NCBI GenBank assembly: GCA_024346835.1 | Contig: AP024866.1 | Span: 930,001 to 994,000, forward strand | DNA from: Vibrio comitans | GTDB taxonomy: Bacteria > Pseudomonadota > Gammaproteobacteria > Enterobacterales > Vibrionaceae | Reading direction: 5' to 3' | Length of the DNA stretch: 64,000 nt | Part shown: positions 1-8,262 of the stretch, one piece after another | How the letters are laid out: every line of letters starts with the position of its first letter | Position numbering within the stretch: position 1 is the first letter of the stretch | Made by a program: the position numbers and the translations under genes | Notes under the pieces: generated by a model | Told to the model about the DNA's origin: nothing | Database searches by the model: none | The model's input: the letters and a program-made list of their open reading frames with translations, nothing else

Positions 1-3000
1 GAGCTATTCCTTGGGCAAGGCGATGACAACGTCACGATTACCGATACTGCAGCTGATGTAATTACTGTCGTTCATGGCGGTGGTGGTAGCGACACCCTAA
101 GCGTGACCGGCAGTGATGCCGATGGTGTGCTTATCTTGTTCGGTGATACCGGTCAAAACGGCTTTGCTTATAACGCAACCTCAGATGAGAAAACCGATAA
201 AGCGCGTGAGTTTAGTAACCCAGATAATGACATTATCAATGCCACTGGTGCGAGTGGTTCGGTAACCATCTTCGGCGGTCAAGGCAACGATACTATTATC
301 GGTAGTGAATATGGCGACCATATTGCGGGTGGTTCGGGTAACGACACCATTAACGGCCTAGGTGGTGATGACCATATCTATGGTGATGCAGGGTTCAATG
401 TTGACGTAAGCACGCGTTTGGATTTGAGCACTCAGATCCTAACCGTGGTGAACATCGCAGATGCTGTGAACGACAACCTAGAAACCTCTGACTCTCTAAC
501 GGTTGGTAGCGACACCATCAATGCTGGAATTGGGGATGATATCGTGATTGCCGACAAGGGTGTGATCAACCAACTAGATGGTGTTAACCGTATCCTTTCT
601 ACCTCACTCAGTGATGTAACAGAGGTAAGCAACGTTGGCTTTACCAATGGCGGTGGCGACACCATCACAGGTAGCGCAGGCAACGATATCCTGCTTGGCG
701 GTCAAGCATCGGATTCTATCTATGGTGGTAATGGTCCTGAGGGCGCTGATATCGCAGGCGATGATAGCGATATCATCCTTGGCGACATGGGTAATATCCT
801 GATTGATACTGGCGTGGTTACCCTAATTACTACCTCAGATACCAATACAGGCAGCAACGATACTATCTATGGTGATGAAGGTGATGACATTATCCTAGCT
901 AGCGCAGGTGGCGACTATGTTGAGTCTGGCTCAGGCAATGATTGGGTGCTGGGTGACTTTGGTGAGGTAGACCTAAGAAACAACGCTATTGCACTGAAAA
1001 CTGAACAAGGTAATAGCAATGCCTCTGGTAATGATGAGATTCACCTAGGTTCAGGCAACGACAGCGTGCTTGGCGGCCTTGGTAGTGACACCATTACCTC
1101 TGATTCTGGCAACACCCATGTTATTGCGGACAATGGCGAGCTTAACTACACAGGCGCTTGGAACACTAGTTCAGTTCTTGTTAGCGCGCTAAGTAATGAT
1201 ATTAACCTTGGCGGTGATGATGACGTCACTCTGGGTCTTGGTGACAACATTGTTATAGCCGGCTTTGGCTCTGATGAGGTCACTACCAATGATGGCAATG
1301 ATAGCGTTATCGGTGACAACGGTCAGATTGACCTTGTAGATGGCGTTATCCGCACCATGCAAAGCACAGATGCGGACCGCTCTACTGCAGCTGCCGATAC
1401 CATCCACCTTGGTGCTGGCTCAGACCGTGTGATTGCGGGTTTGGATACCTTTACCGAGGAGCTTACCGAGACCGTTAATGGCATCGAGCTTATTACCACT
1501 ATCGAGAATGATGAGATTACCTCAGACTCAGGTAACACCCATGTTATCTCCGACAATGGTGTATTGACCTACAACGCCGATGGCATTTTGGTCAACGCTA
1601 TTACCACTGAAACCGACCGAGGCGGTGATGACGCGGTTACCCTAGGTGAGGGCGACAATGTAGTAATCGCGGGTCAGGGTGCAGATACCGTAATCACAGC
1701 GGGCGGTAGCGATATCATCATGGGTGATAACGGTGAGCTGGACTTTGATGAGCAAGGTGTATTCGTTAAAGCTGAGTCTATCGCTATCGACCAAGGCGGC
1801 AATGACACCATCAATGCAGGTAACGGTGATAATCGCATTATCGCAGGTTTTGGCTCTGATGAGGTGACTACTGGTTCTGGTAGCGATGTGGTTATCGGTG
1901 ACAACGGTCAGGTAGACCTAATCGATGGTGTGATTCGGGTAATCCAAAGCACGGATACCGAGAATGTAACCGCGGGTAGCGACACTATTCATGTTGGTAG
2001 CGGCTTTGACCGAGTGCTTGCAGGGCTTGATAGCGACATCGTGATGTCGGATTCGGGCAACAGCCATGTTATCGCAGATAACGGCGCACTGAACTACAAC
2101 GCCAATGGCATCCTAATCAATGCGAAATCTACACAGCCTGACCTTGGCGGTGACGATGAAGTGACCCTCGGCGAGGGAGATAATGTGGTTATCGCAGGTA
2201 TGGGTTCGGATACTGTTAACACGGCAAACGGTGAAGACATTATCGTTGGTGACAATGGTGAGATCAGCTTCGATGCCAACGGCGTATTGATGCAGGTTAA
2301 ATCGACCTCACTAGAGCTTGGCGGTGATGATGTTATCGACGCAGGCAATGGCGACAATATCGTAGTCGCGGGCTTTGGTAGCGATGAAGTGACCACCGGC
2401 TCAGGTAATGATGTGGTGATTGGTGACAATGGTCAGATTGATGTTACCGATGGCGTTATTCGCTCAATCCAAAGCACTGATACAACGAATGAAACCACAG
2501 GTGATGACATCATTAAGGTAGGCACTGGTTTTGATAGAGTGATTGCAGGCCTAAATAGTGACATCGTGATGTCTGATTCTGGTGATACAGAAGTGTTAGC
2601 GGATAATGGCATCCTTAGTTACAACGGAAATGGCATCTTAACACTGGCCAGAACCACTCAAGAAGACTTAGGCGGTGATGATGAGGTCATCTTGGGTGAA
2701 GGCAACAACCTAGTCATTGCCGGTAATGGTTCAGACGTTGTGACCACTGCGAATGGCATGGACCATATCCTAGGTGATAATGGGCAGGTGTCCTATGACA
2801 ATGACGGCATCATAGTACAGGCGACGAGTACTGCAGTTGATCAAGGTGGTGCAGATATTATCAATGCAGGTAATGGCATTAATCTTGTTTTAGGTGGCTT
2901 TGCTGGAGACCAAATTACCACGGGCGATGATAGTGATATTGTTGTCGGTGACAATGGTGAGGTGGACTTTATAGATGGGGTTCATCGCCTGATTGTCAGT

Positions 3001-4065
3001 ACAGACCAAGAGAATGCGACAGGTGGCGATGACACCATTGTACTTGGTGCGGGTAATGACCACTCAATCGCTGGTGTGGGTAACGACAAGGTAAAAAATA
3101 CCTCTGGTGAAACCATCATCATTGGCGATGATGGTCGCATCGTTACCGACAGTACTGGCCGTTATATCGATGTGAAAACGGGCAATACTTCAATTGGTGG
3201 GGATGACTTCATTGAGGGTGGTAGCGATAGAGATATTATCTTCGGTGGTTTCGGCGCCGATACTCTAGATGGTGGTGCAGGTAATGACCTCATCGGTGGT
3301 GATGGTTCACAGGTTGTGCGTGAGGGCGATAGACTGGTCTTTGATGCGATTGACCTATTTGTAGGTGGTGACGATACCCTTATTGGTGGCGCTGGCCAAG
3401 ATAGCCTGCAGGGACACTTTGGTAGTGACTCATTCTTCGCAAGCTTTGATGATGATTTGCTGGTTGGTGAATATGGTCAATTTGTCTTAGTGGAAAGTGA
3501 AACCGTTGATACCCCTGAGCTGATTATCTCGCTAGCATTAGGACAATTGGATTTCATTCGTTTATCCCAACAAGGGCTATTTAGTGGCTATGCGGATCAG
3601 CTATATGTTGAGTCTGACTTGGCTGAAACAGCGCGAACGCGCTCTGTGGCAGCACCTATTGAGTTTACTACTGAAGCGGAGCAGGCATTCGACAATCTAA
3701 TAGCTGTTATCGCTGAATCGGGCTCTGGTGGTTCTAGTGGCAAGGTGCAAGCACAAACTGCTCCTGCAGAAGCTGAACAGTTAGAACAAACAGAGGAAGT
3801 GACTCAACCTGAGGTAGAGCAAGTACCTGATGCAGAGTTAGATCAAGTCAATGACAACGACGCTGAGCAAGCGCCTGCTGAATTAGCCGTGCAAGAGTGC
3901 TTGGAGCAAGACAGTGAATGTATTCCTGAGCTAGAAATGCAAGCTGATACTAAGGAAAGTGAAGGCGGCATAGATGTTGAAGCTGCAATTGCGGGTCTAG
4001 GTGGTTGGATGGTGATGCGTGCGGATAAGAAGACGACAAGCGCTTCAAATCGCAAGAACCAATAG
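1..4065 (+). CDS. Giant RTX-like repeat protein, C-terminal part (5' end outside window)
   Basis: The reading frame is open from base 1, so 1354 C-terminal residues of a longer protein are visible. They are dominated by Gly/Asp/Asn blocks of the GGxGxDxxx type (for example GGQGNDTIIG, GGAGNDLIGGDG), the calcium-binding beta-roll pattern of RTX and hemolysin-type exoproteins. Between about nt 1312 and 3000 these are organised into a larger tandem unit: the GDNGQ..DGVIR..QSTD landmark recurs at nt 1312, 1897, 2422 and 2947, the last two steps being exactly 525 bp (175 residues). The end changes: a Glu/Gln-rich acidic segment (about nt 3760-3960), then a short hydrophobic patch (IAGLGGWMVM) and a basic tail (RADKK...NRKNQ). 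There is no LPXTG motif. Inferred: an exported or surface-displayed calcium-binding structural or adhesive protein, probably handled by the genes downstream. Whether its missing N-terminus carries an LEPR-XLL-type region, as some giant marine proteins do, cannot be seen here. Confidence 0.85.
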   Translation, partial: ELFLGQGDDNVTITDTAADVITVVHGGGGSDTLSVTGSDADGVLILFGDTGQNGFAYNATSDEKTDKAREFSNPDNDIINATGASGSVTIFGGQGNDTIIGSEYGDHIAGGSGNDTINGLGGDDHIYGDAGFNVDVSTRLDLSTQILTVVNIADAVNDNLETSDSLTVGSDTINAGIGDDIVIADKGVINQLDGVNRILSTSLSDVTEVSNVGFTNGGGDTITGSAGNDILLGGQASDSIYGGNGPEGADIAGDDSDIILGDMGNILIDTGVVTLITTSDTNTGSNDTIYGDEGDDIILASAGGDYVESGSGNDWVLGDFGEVDLRNNAIALKTEQGNSNASGNDEIHLGSGNDSVLGGLGSDTITSDSGNTHVIADNGELNYTGAWNTSSVLVSALSNDINLGGDDDVTLGLGDNIVIAGFGSDEVTTNDGNDSVIGDNGQIDLVDGVIRTMQSTDADRSTAAADTIHLGAGSDRVIAGLDTFTEELTETVNGIELITTIENDEITSDSGNTHVISDNGVLTYNADGILVNAITTETDRGGDDAVTLGEGDNVVIAGQGADTVITAGGSDIIMGDNGELDFDEQGVFVKAESIAIDQGGNDTINAGNGDNRIIAGFGSDEVTTGSGSDVVIGDNGQVDLIDGVIRVIQSTDTENVTAGSDTIHVGSGFDRVLAGLDSDIVMSDSGNSHVIADNGALNYNANGILINAKSTQPDLGGDDEVTLGEGDNVVIAGMGSDTVNTANGEDIIVGDNGEISFDANGVLMQVKSTSLELGGDDVIDAGNGDNIVVAGFGSDEVTTGSGNDVVIGDNGQIDVTDGVIRSIQSTDTTNETTGDDIIKVGTGFDRVIAGLNSDIVMSDSGDTEVLADNGILSYNGNGILTLARTTQEDLGGDDEVILGEGNNLVIAGNGSDVVTTANGMDHILGDNGQVSYDNDGIIVQATSTAVDQGGADIINAGNGINLVLGGFAGDQITTGDDSDIVVGDNGEVDFIDGVHRLIVSTDQENATGGDDTIVLGAGNDHSIAGVGNDKVKNTSGETIIIGDDGRIVTDSTGRYIDVKTGNTSIGGDDFIEGGSDRDIIFGGFGADTLDGGAGNDLIGGDGSQVVREGDRLVFDAIDLFVGGDDTLIGGAGQDSLQGHFGSDSFFASFDDDLLVGEYGQFVLVESETVDTPELIISLALGQLDFIRLSQQGLFSGYADQLYVESDLAETARTRSVAAPIEFTTEAEQAFDNLIAVIAESGSGGSSGKVQAQTAPAEAEQLEQTEEVTQPEVEQVPDAELDQVNDNDAEQAPAELAVQECLEQDSECIPELEMQADTKESEGGIDVEAAIAGLGGWMVMRADKKTTSASNRKNQ

Positions 4066-4165
4066 AGGAAATGTATAAGTGGTCAAAATCCCTATTTGAA
4101 AGGAGTAGTTAACCATGACTTCTATGGACAGATAGAAATAACAAGACTAACTTTATCAAAGGGTT

Positions 4166-4198
4166 GTGCGTCCTACGCGTAGGGCGCACCTTTTATTT
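4166..4198 (+). terminator. Rho-independent terminator after the giant gene
   Basis: A 12-bp stem (GTGCGTCCTACG / CGTAGGGCGCAC, one G-T wobble pair) is followed by CTTTTATTT. It lies between the repeat-protein gene and the GAF-HlyD gene, so the secretion-like set downstream probably has its own promoter or is read by leak-through. Confidence 0.75.
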
Positions 4199-4286
4199 GG
4201 CAATTTGATTTTGTTAAGTAAGGCAAGAAATTAGTGTGGCGGTAAGGAAACGGCCATCAAGCGTGTGTGACAGGGATGTATTAGTT

Positions 4287-6113
4287 ATGACACAACAAGC
4301 CACTATGGCTACCCCGCAACAAGTGATGCCTGAGTCATCAGCACAAAAAAATTATTACCATGATTGGCTAGCCAAACATCAATCAGTCTTATCTGGCATA
4401 GAGACGGCAGTGGTGTACCTAAAAATTGGTGCAAACTATTTACCTGTTGCGTCTATCGACGCTGAAAATTCTAGCTACCCAGAGCTGGCTGAATTAGCTG
4501 AACAGCAGCTACAGAGCACTCAACCTCAAGTTACTCGCTTATCCTCAGACTCTACGCAGAATGAAGTGTTTGGCCTGTTGTATCCTGTATTGGATAAACA
4601 GTCTGAATTTATCGCCTTTGTGGCTTTTGCTGTGCGAGTCTCCTCCAAAGAACAGTTAACCCAGGCTTTGACCCTTATTCAATGGAGTGTTTCAGGCATT
4701 GAAACGGTTGAGTTTGAACAAAGGTTGCAGCGTTCATTAGAAGAGCAGCAACACTACGCTACCCGTGTAGAGATCTTGGCTAGGGTGTTATCGGAAGTGA
4801 GTTTTGACGAAGCCTCTGTGCGCCTAGTGACAGAGCTCGCAGTACTGTTCGATTGCGATAGAGTGAGTCTCGGGGAATATAAAAACAAGCGTTCGCGCCT
4901 AAAGCACTTATCTCATAGTGCCCAGTTTGGCAAGAAGATGAACCACGTTCGGCTGATTGAACGAGTGATGGACGAATGCTTGGATCAGGGGAGGGTGATT
5001 CGCATACCTAACCTGAAAAGTGATGAAAACCTAATCACCCAAGCTCACCAAGAGATGTCTTCACAACATGGCGATATCGGTATTATGTCAGTTCCGCTTT
5101 ATCTGCGAGGGGAAACTTTTGGGGCCTTGGTTGTCGAGGGTAAACCAGAACAGGTGTGGAGCGAACCTGAGTCTGAGTTATGCCAGAGTATTGCCAGTAT
5201 AGTGCTCCCGACCTTAGTGGATAAGCAGCGCAATGACCGTCCTTGGTACAAAAAATTAATCGATGCCTCTGCAAATCAATTAAAGCGATTGTTTGGCCCT
5301 AATTACCTAGGCAGAAAACTCATATTCCTTGCTTTGTTAGGAATAGGGTACTTACTTGCGACCGTGACGAGTCAATATAAGCTTTCAGCGGATGCACAGA
5401 TAGAAAGTGCGGTGCAACAGGCAATCGTTGCCCCTTACGATGGGTATATTAGTGATGCGTTAGTGCGAGCGGGAGACAGAGTGACTGTCGATGATCCTTT
5501 GGTTTTAATGGATGACCGGGATCTTCGTCTTGAAAAGTTAAAATGGCTTAGTGAACAAAGTAAGATCAATCGGCAAAGGCTTGAGGCTTTGTCAGCGCGT
5601 GATCGAGCTAAGATCAATATCCTGAACGCTGAGCAGAAGCAGGTTGAGGCGCAACTTGAATTGGTCGATAGTCAGATTGAACGAGGCCAACTACTTGCAC
5701 CCTATGATGGTTTGGTTGTCAGTGGTGACTTAAGTCAGAGGCTAGGAAGCGCGGTGACTAAAGGAGACCTTTTATTAGAGGTAGCACCAGCGGAGAGCTA
5801 TAGAATCAAATTGATGGTGCAAGAGAGCCGAATTTCTGATCTGGAATTAGGGCAGTTAGGCACCTTGTATTTGTCTGCATTACCTGAGTCAGGCTTTGAC
5901 TTTACAGTGAGTAAGATCACGCCGATTACCGAGGTAAAAGATGGAGCCAGCTACTTTATCGTGGAAGGAGAATTAAGCGAACTCTCCTCACAATTTCAGC
6001 CAGGTATGGAAGGCATAGGTAAGGTAGCCATTGATGAGCGACTTTTATTCGATATTTGGACTAGGGATCTTACCGAATGGCTAAGACTAAGAATATGGTC
6101 TTGGTGGGGTTAG
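4287..6113 (+). CDS. GAF domain-HlyD membrane fusion protein
   Basis: A 608-residue protein with two unlike halves. Residues about 160-313 look like a GAF domain (EILARVLSEVSF... through IMSVPLYLRGETFGALVVEG). One membrane segment follows at about 343-361 (LIFLALLGIGYLLATV), then a HlyD/membrane-fusion barrel-sandwich with two lipoyl-like halves (IVAPYDGYISDALVRAGDRV, and LLAPYDGLVVSGDL after a helical hairpin) and a beta-barrel region. The predicted topology is GAF in the cytoplasm and the HlyD part in the periplasm. I chose the ATG at 4287, preceded by CAGGGA; a GTG at 4236 in the same frame would add 17 residues that look non-conserved. It is the first gene of a close-packed set with the M50-HlyD, SecA-like and adaptor genes (7 bp to the next). 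A GAF on a membrane fusion protein suggests sensing or a docking role; the ligand is unknown. Confidence 0.8.
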   Translation: MTQQATMATPQQVMPESSAQKNYYHDWLAKHQSVLSGIETAVVYLKIGANYLPVASIDAENSSYPELAELAEQQLQSTQPQVTRLSSDSTQNEVFGLLYPVLDKQSEFIAFVAFAVRVSSKEQLTQALTLIQWSVSGIETVEFEQRLQRSLEEQQHYATRVEILARVLSEVSFDEASVRLVTELAVLFDCDRVSLGEYKNKRSRLKHLSHSAQFGKKMNHVRLIERVMDECLDQGRVIRIPNLKSDENLITQAHQEMSSQHGDIGIMSVPLYLRGETFGALVVEGKPEQVWSEPESELCQSIASIVLPTLVDKQRNDRPWYKKLIDASANQLKRLFGPNYLGRKLIFLALLGIGYLLATVTSQYKLSADAQIESAVQQAIVAPYDGYISDALVRAGDRVTVDDPLVLMDDRDLRLEKLKWLSEQSKINRQRLEALSARDRAKINILNAEQKQVEAQLELVDSQIERGQLLAPYDGLVVSGDLSQRLGSAVTKGDLLLEVAPAESYRIKLMVQESRISDLELGQLGTLYLSALPESGFDFTVSKITPITEVKDGASYFIVEGELSELSSQFQPGMEGIGKVAIDERLLFDIWTRDLTEWLRLRIWSWWG

Positions 6114-6120
6114 GCGTAGT

Positions 6121-8262
6121 ATGGCACAGTCTCTCTTTAGCCCTTCTTGGTACAAGGTCTCCAATTTAAAAGTACGTGTTCGCAAACATGCGGATATTCA
6201 CCGCCACGTGTATCGAGATAAGGTGTGGTACGTACTACAAGATCATGTCACAGGCCAGTTTCAACGCTTTACGCCACAAGCATATCAACTGATTGGTTTG
6301 ATGAATGGCGAGCGAACCCTTCAGCAGATATGGGAGATTGCCTGTGAACGATTGAAAGAAGATTTGCCGACACAAGATGAAGTGATTCAGTTGGTTGGGC
6401 AACTAAATAAAGCGAATGTAGTCCAATCTAACGTCCTACCTAGTATTAAGCATCTGCATCATCGTAAGCAAAGCGAGCAGCAAAAAAAGCTGTTGCAGCA
6501 ACTCAAATCGCCATTGAGTGTCCGCATTCCTATGTTAGACCCTGAGCGCTTTCTTAGCTCAACTCAATGGGTAGCAAATCTAGTCTTTTCTAAAATAGGC
6601 GCGTTGGTTTGGTTAATTGTCGTGTTGACTGGAACCATGCTTGCCGTTACCCATTGGGACGCTCTAACTAACAATCTAAGTGACAAGGTATTAGGGGTAG
6701 AAAACCTGTTTTTGATGGCACTTGCCTATCCCATTGTGAAGCTTGTTCATGAGCTTGGTCATGGCTACGCAGTTAAGCGTTGGGGGGGAGAGGTGCATGA
6801 GATGGGAGTGATGTTACTTATCTTCATCCCTGTGCCTTATGTCGACGCCTCTGCGACATCATCATTTAGTAATAAATATCAACGCATGATAGTGGGCGCC
6901 GTAGGGGTGTTGGGCGAGCTATTAATGGCGGCTATTGCCATGATTGTTTGGGTGATGGTCGAGCCTGGTCTAGTGCGTGCCTTGGCATACAACGTGATGC
7001 TCATTGGTGGGATATCCACCTTACTGTTCAATGGCAATCCACTGCTTCGCTTTGACGCTTATTATGTGTTGGCAGACTTCCTTGAAATCCCCAATCTAGG
7101 TGCGAGAGGTAATGCACAAGTAGGCTACCTGGTGAAGCGCTATCTTTTTAGAATTTCATCAGTTAGAACAAACGCTTATTCCTATACTGAATCTATATGC
7201 TTGGTCGTTTATGCAGTCTCAGCATATATCTACCGGCTGTTTGTTATGGTGGTCATCTCTCTGTTTGTCGCGAGTAAGTATTTTTTTATCGGTGTACTGC
7301 TTGCCCTATGGTCGATAATGCAAAGTTTGATATTACCTATAGCCAAATTAATTACTAAACCGAGAACAGACCCAGCAATGCGGATGAAAAGCAAACGAAT
7401 TTACCTAGGCTCTATCGTATTAATTTTGGCAATCTTAGCGGTTCTTTTTGCTGTGCCCGCACCCTATAAAACCTATACACAAGGTGTTATTTATGTTCCT
7501 CAGCAAGCATATGTACGGGCAGAAGCAAATGGTTTTGTTGAGCGTTTGTTTGTCAAAGCAGGCGTTAACGTGGAGCAAGGGCAGGTGATTCTAGAGTTGA
7601 ACTCACCGGATCTGGAGTCACAGGTAGTCGTGCTCAATTCTCAACTCGTTGAAGCTAGGCTCAGATATGAAGCTAGTGTTAACAATCGCTCAGAGTCTGA
7701 AATACTGTTGGAAGAGCTTCGATACTTAGAACAAGAGTACCGTCACGCGCTATCAAGAATGGAAAGTTTACAAATTATAAGTCCAGCACAGGGCACTTTT
7801 GTGTATGCAGACAGAGAGACGGAGCAAGGTCGATATTACAACCGTGGGCAAATTATCGGATATTTAGTAGATTTTGACTCATTGCCATTGGCAGCAATGG
7901 TGTCAGAGGATGACATTGATAGGGTTAGAACTCAGACTTCTTCGGTGACACTTAAGCTCGCATCGAACCCTAATCAAGAATACATCAGCAGCATCAAGCG
8001 CTTCGTTCCCTCTTCAACGAGAATCTTACCCAGTGCAGTACTCGCCACTGAAGGGGGAGGACAGATAGCTTTAGACCCAAATCGAAATCATGACCTTGAA
8101 AGCTATGAGGGATATTTTAGGGTGGAGCTAGATAGCACCCAAGCCCCCATTACCCGATTTGATGAAAGGGTGCATGTTCTTTTTGAGCATGATAGTGAGC
8201 CTATTGCCTATCGCTGGTATCGAGCAATTCGCCGCCTTTTCTTGAGGCAGTTCGATGTTTAG
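6121..8262 (+). CDS. PqqD-like / M50 site-2 protease-like / HlyD fusion membrane protein
   Basis: A 713-residue polytopic protein. Residues about 20-105 resemble a PqqD-type winged-helix peptide-binding domain (VWYVLQDHVTGQFQRF..., LMNGERTLQQIWEIA). A membrane core follows with the zinc-protease signature HELGH (H210, E211, H214) and a distal NPLLRFDAYY (N306, D312), matching the HExxH and NxxPxxxxD-like motifs of M50 intramembrane proteases. After a last membrane segment (about 427-449) comes a periplasmic HlyD-like region with a barrel-sandwich half (VRAEANGFVERLFVKAGVNV) and a coiled hairpin. Since both catalytic motifs are intact it could be an active protease, although related proteins in peptide-export systems may act only as transport scaffolds. 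The stop codon overlaps the start of the SecA-like gene by 8 bp (ATGTTTAG), implying translational coupling. Confidence 0.8.
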   Translation: MAQSLFSPSWYKVSNLKVRVRKHADIHRHVYRDKVWYVLQDHVTGQFQRFTPQAYQLIGLMNGERTLQQIWEIACERLKEDLPTQDEVIQLVGQLNKANVVQSNVLPSIKHLHHRKQSEQQKKLLQQLKSPLSVRIPMLDPERFLSSTQWVANLVFSKIGALVWLIVVLTGTMLAVTHWDALTNNLSDKVLGVENLFLMALAYPIVKLVHELGHGYAVKRWGGEVHEMGVMLLIFIPVPYVDASATSSFSNKYQRMIVGAVGVLGELLMAAIAMIVWVMVEPGLVRALAYNVMLIGGISTLLFNGNPLLRFDAYYVLADFLEIPNLGARGNAQVGYLVKRYLFRISSVRTNAYSYTESICLVVYAVSAYIYRLFVMVVISLFVASKYFFIGVLLALWSIMQSLILPIAKLITKPRTDPAMRMKSKRIYLGSIVLILAILAVLFAVPAPYKTYTQGVIYVPQQAYVRAEANGFVERLFVKAGVNVEQGQVILELNSPDLESQVVVLNSQLVEARLRYEASVNNRSESEILLEELRYLEQEYRHALSRMESLQIISPAQGTFVYADRETEQGRYYNRGQIIGYLVDFDSLPLAAMVSEDDIDRVRTQTSSVTLKLASNPNQEYISSIKRFVPSSTRILPSAVLATEGGGQIALDPNRNHDLESYEGYFRVELDSTQAPITRFDERVHVLFEHDSEPIAYRWYRAIRRLFLRQFDV

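Noticed and set aside
432..2429. Several minus-strand frames inside the giant repeat gene
   Set aside because: They are shadows of the repetitive Gly/Asp codons and carry no recognisable protein.
3960..4065. LPXTG, PEP-CTERM or MYXO-CTERM-like sorting signal at the end of the giant protein
   Set aside because: The required motif residues are missing; only a short hydrophobic patch and basic tail are present, so it is reported as an observation, not as a named signal.
4114..4134. A six-codon frame (MTSMDR) with AAAGGAG upstream, between the giant gene and the GAF-HlyD gene
   Set aside because: The ribosome site is good, but the peptide is extremely short and followed by the terminator. Could be a leader peptide, yet nothing else supports it, so no CDS is called.
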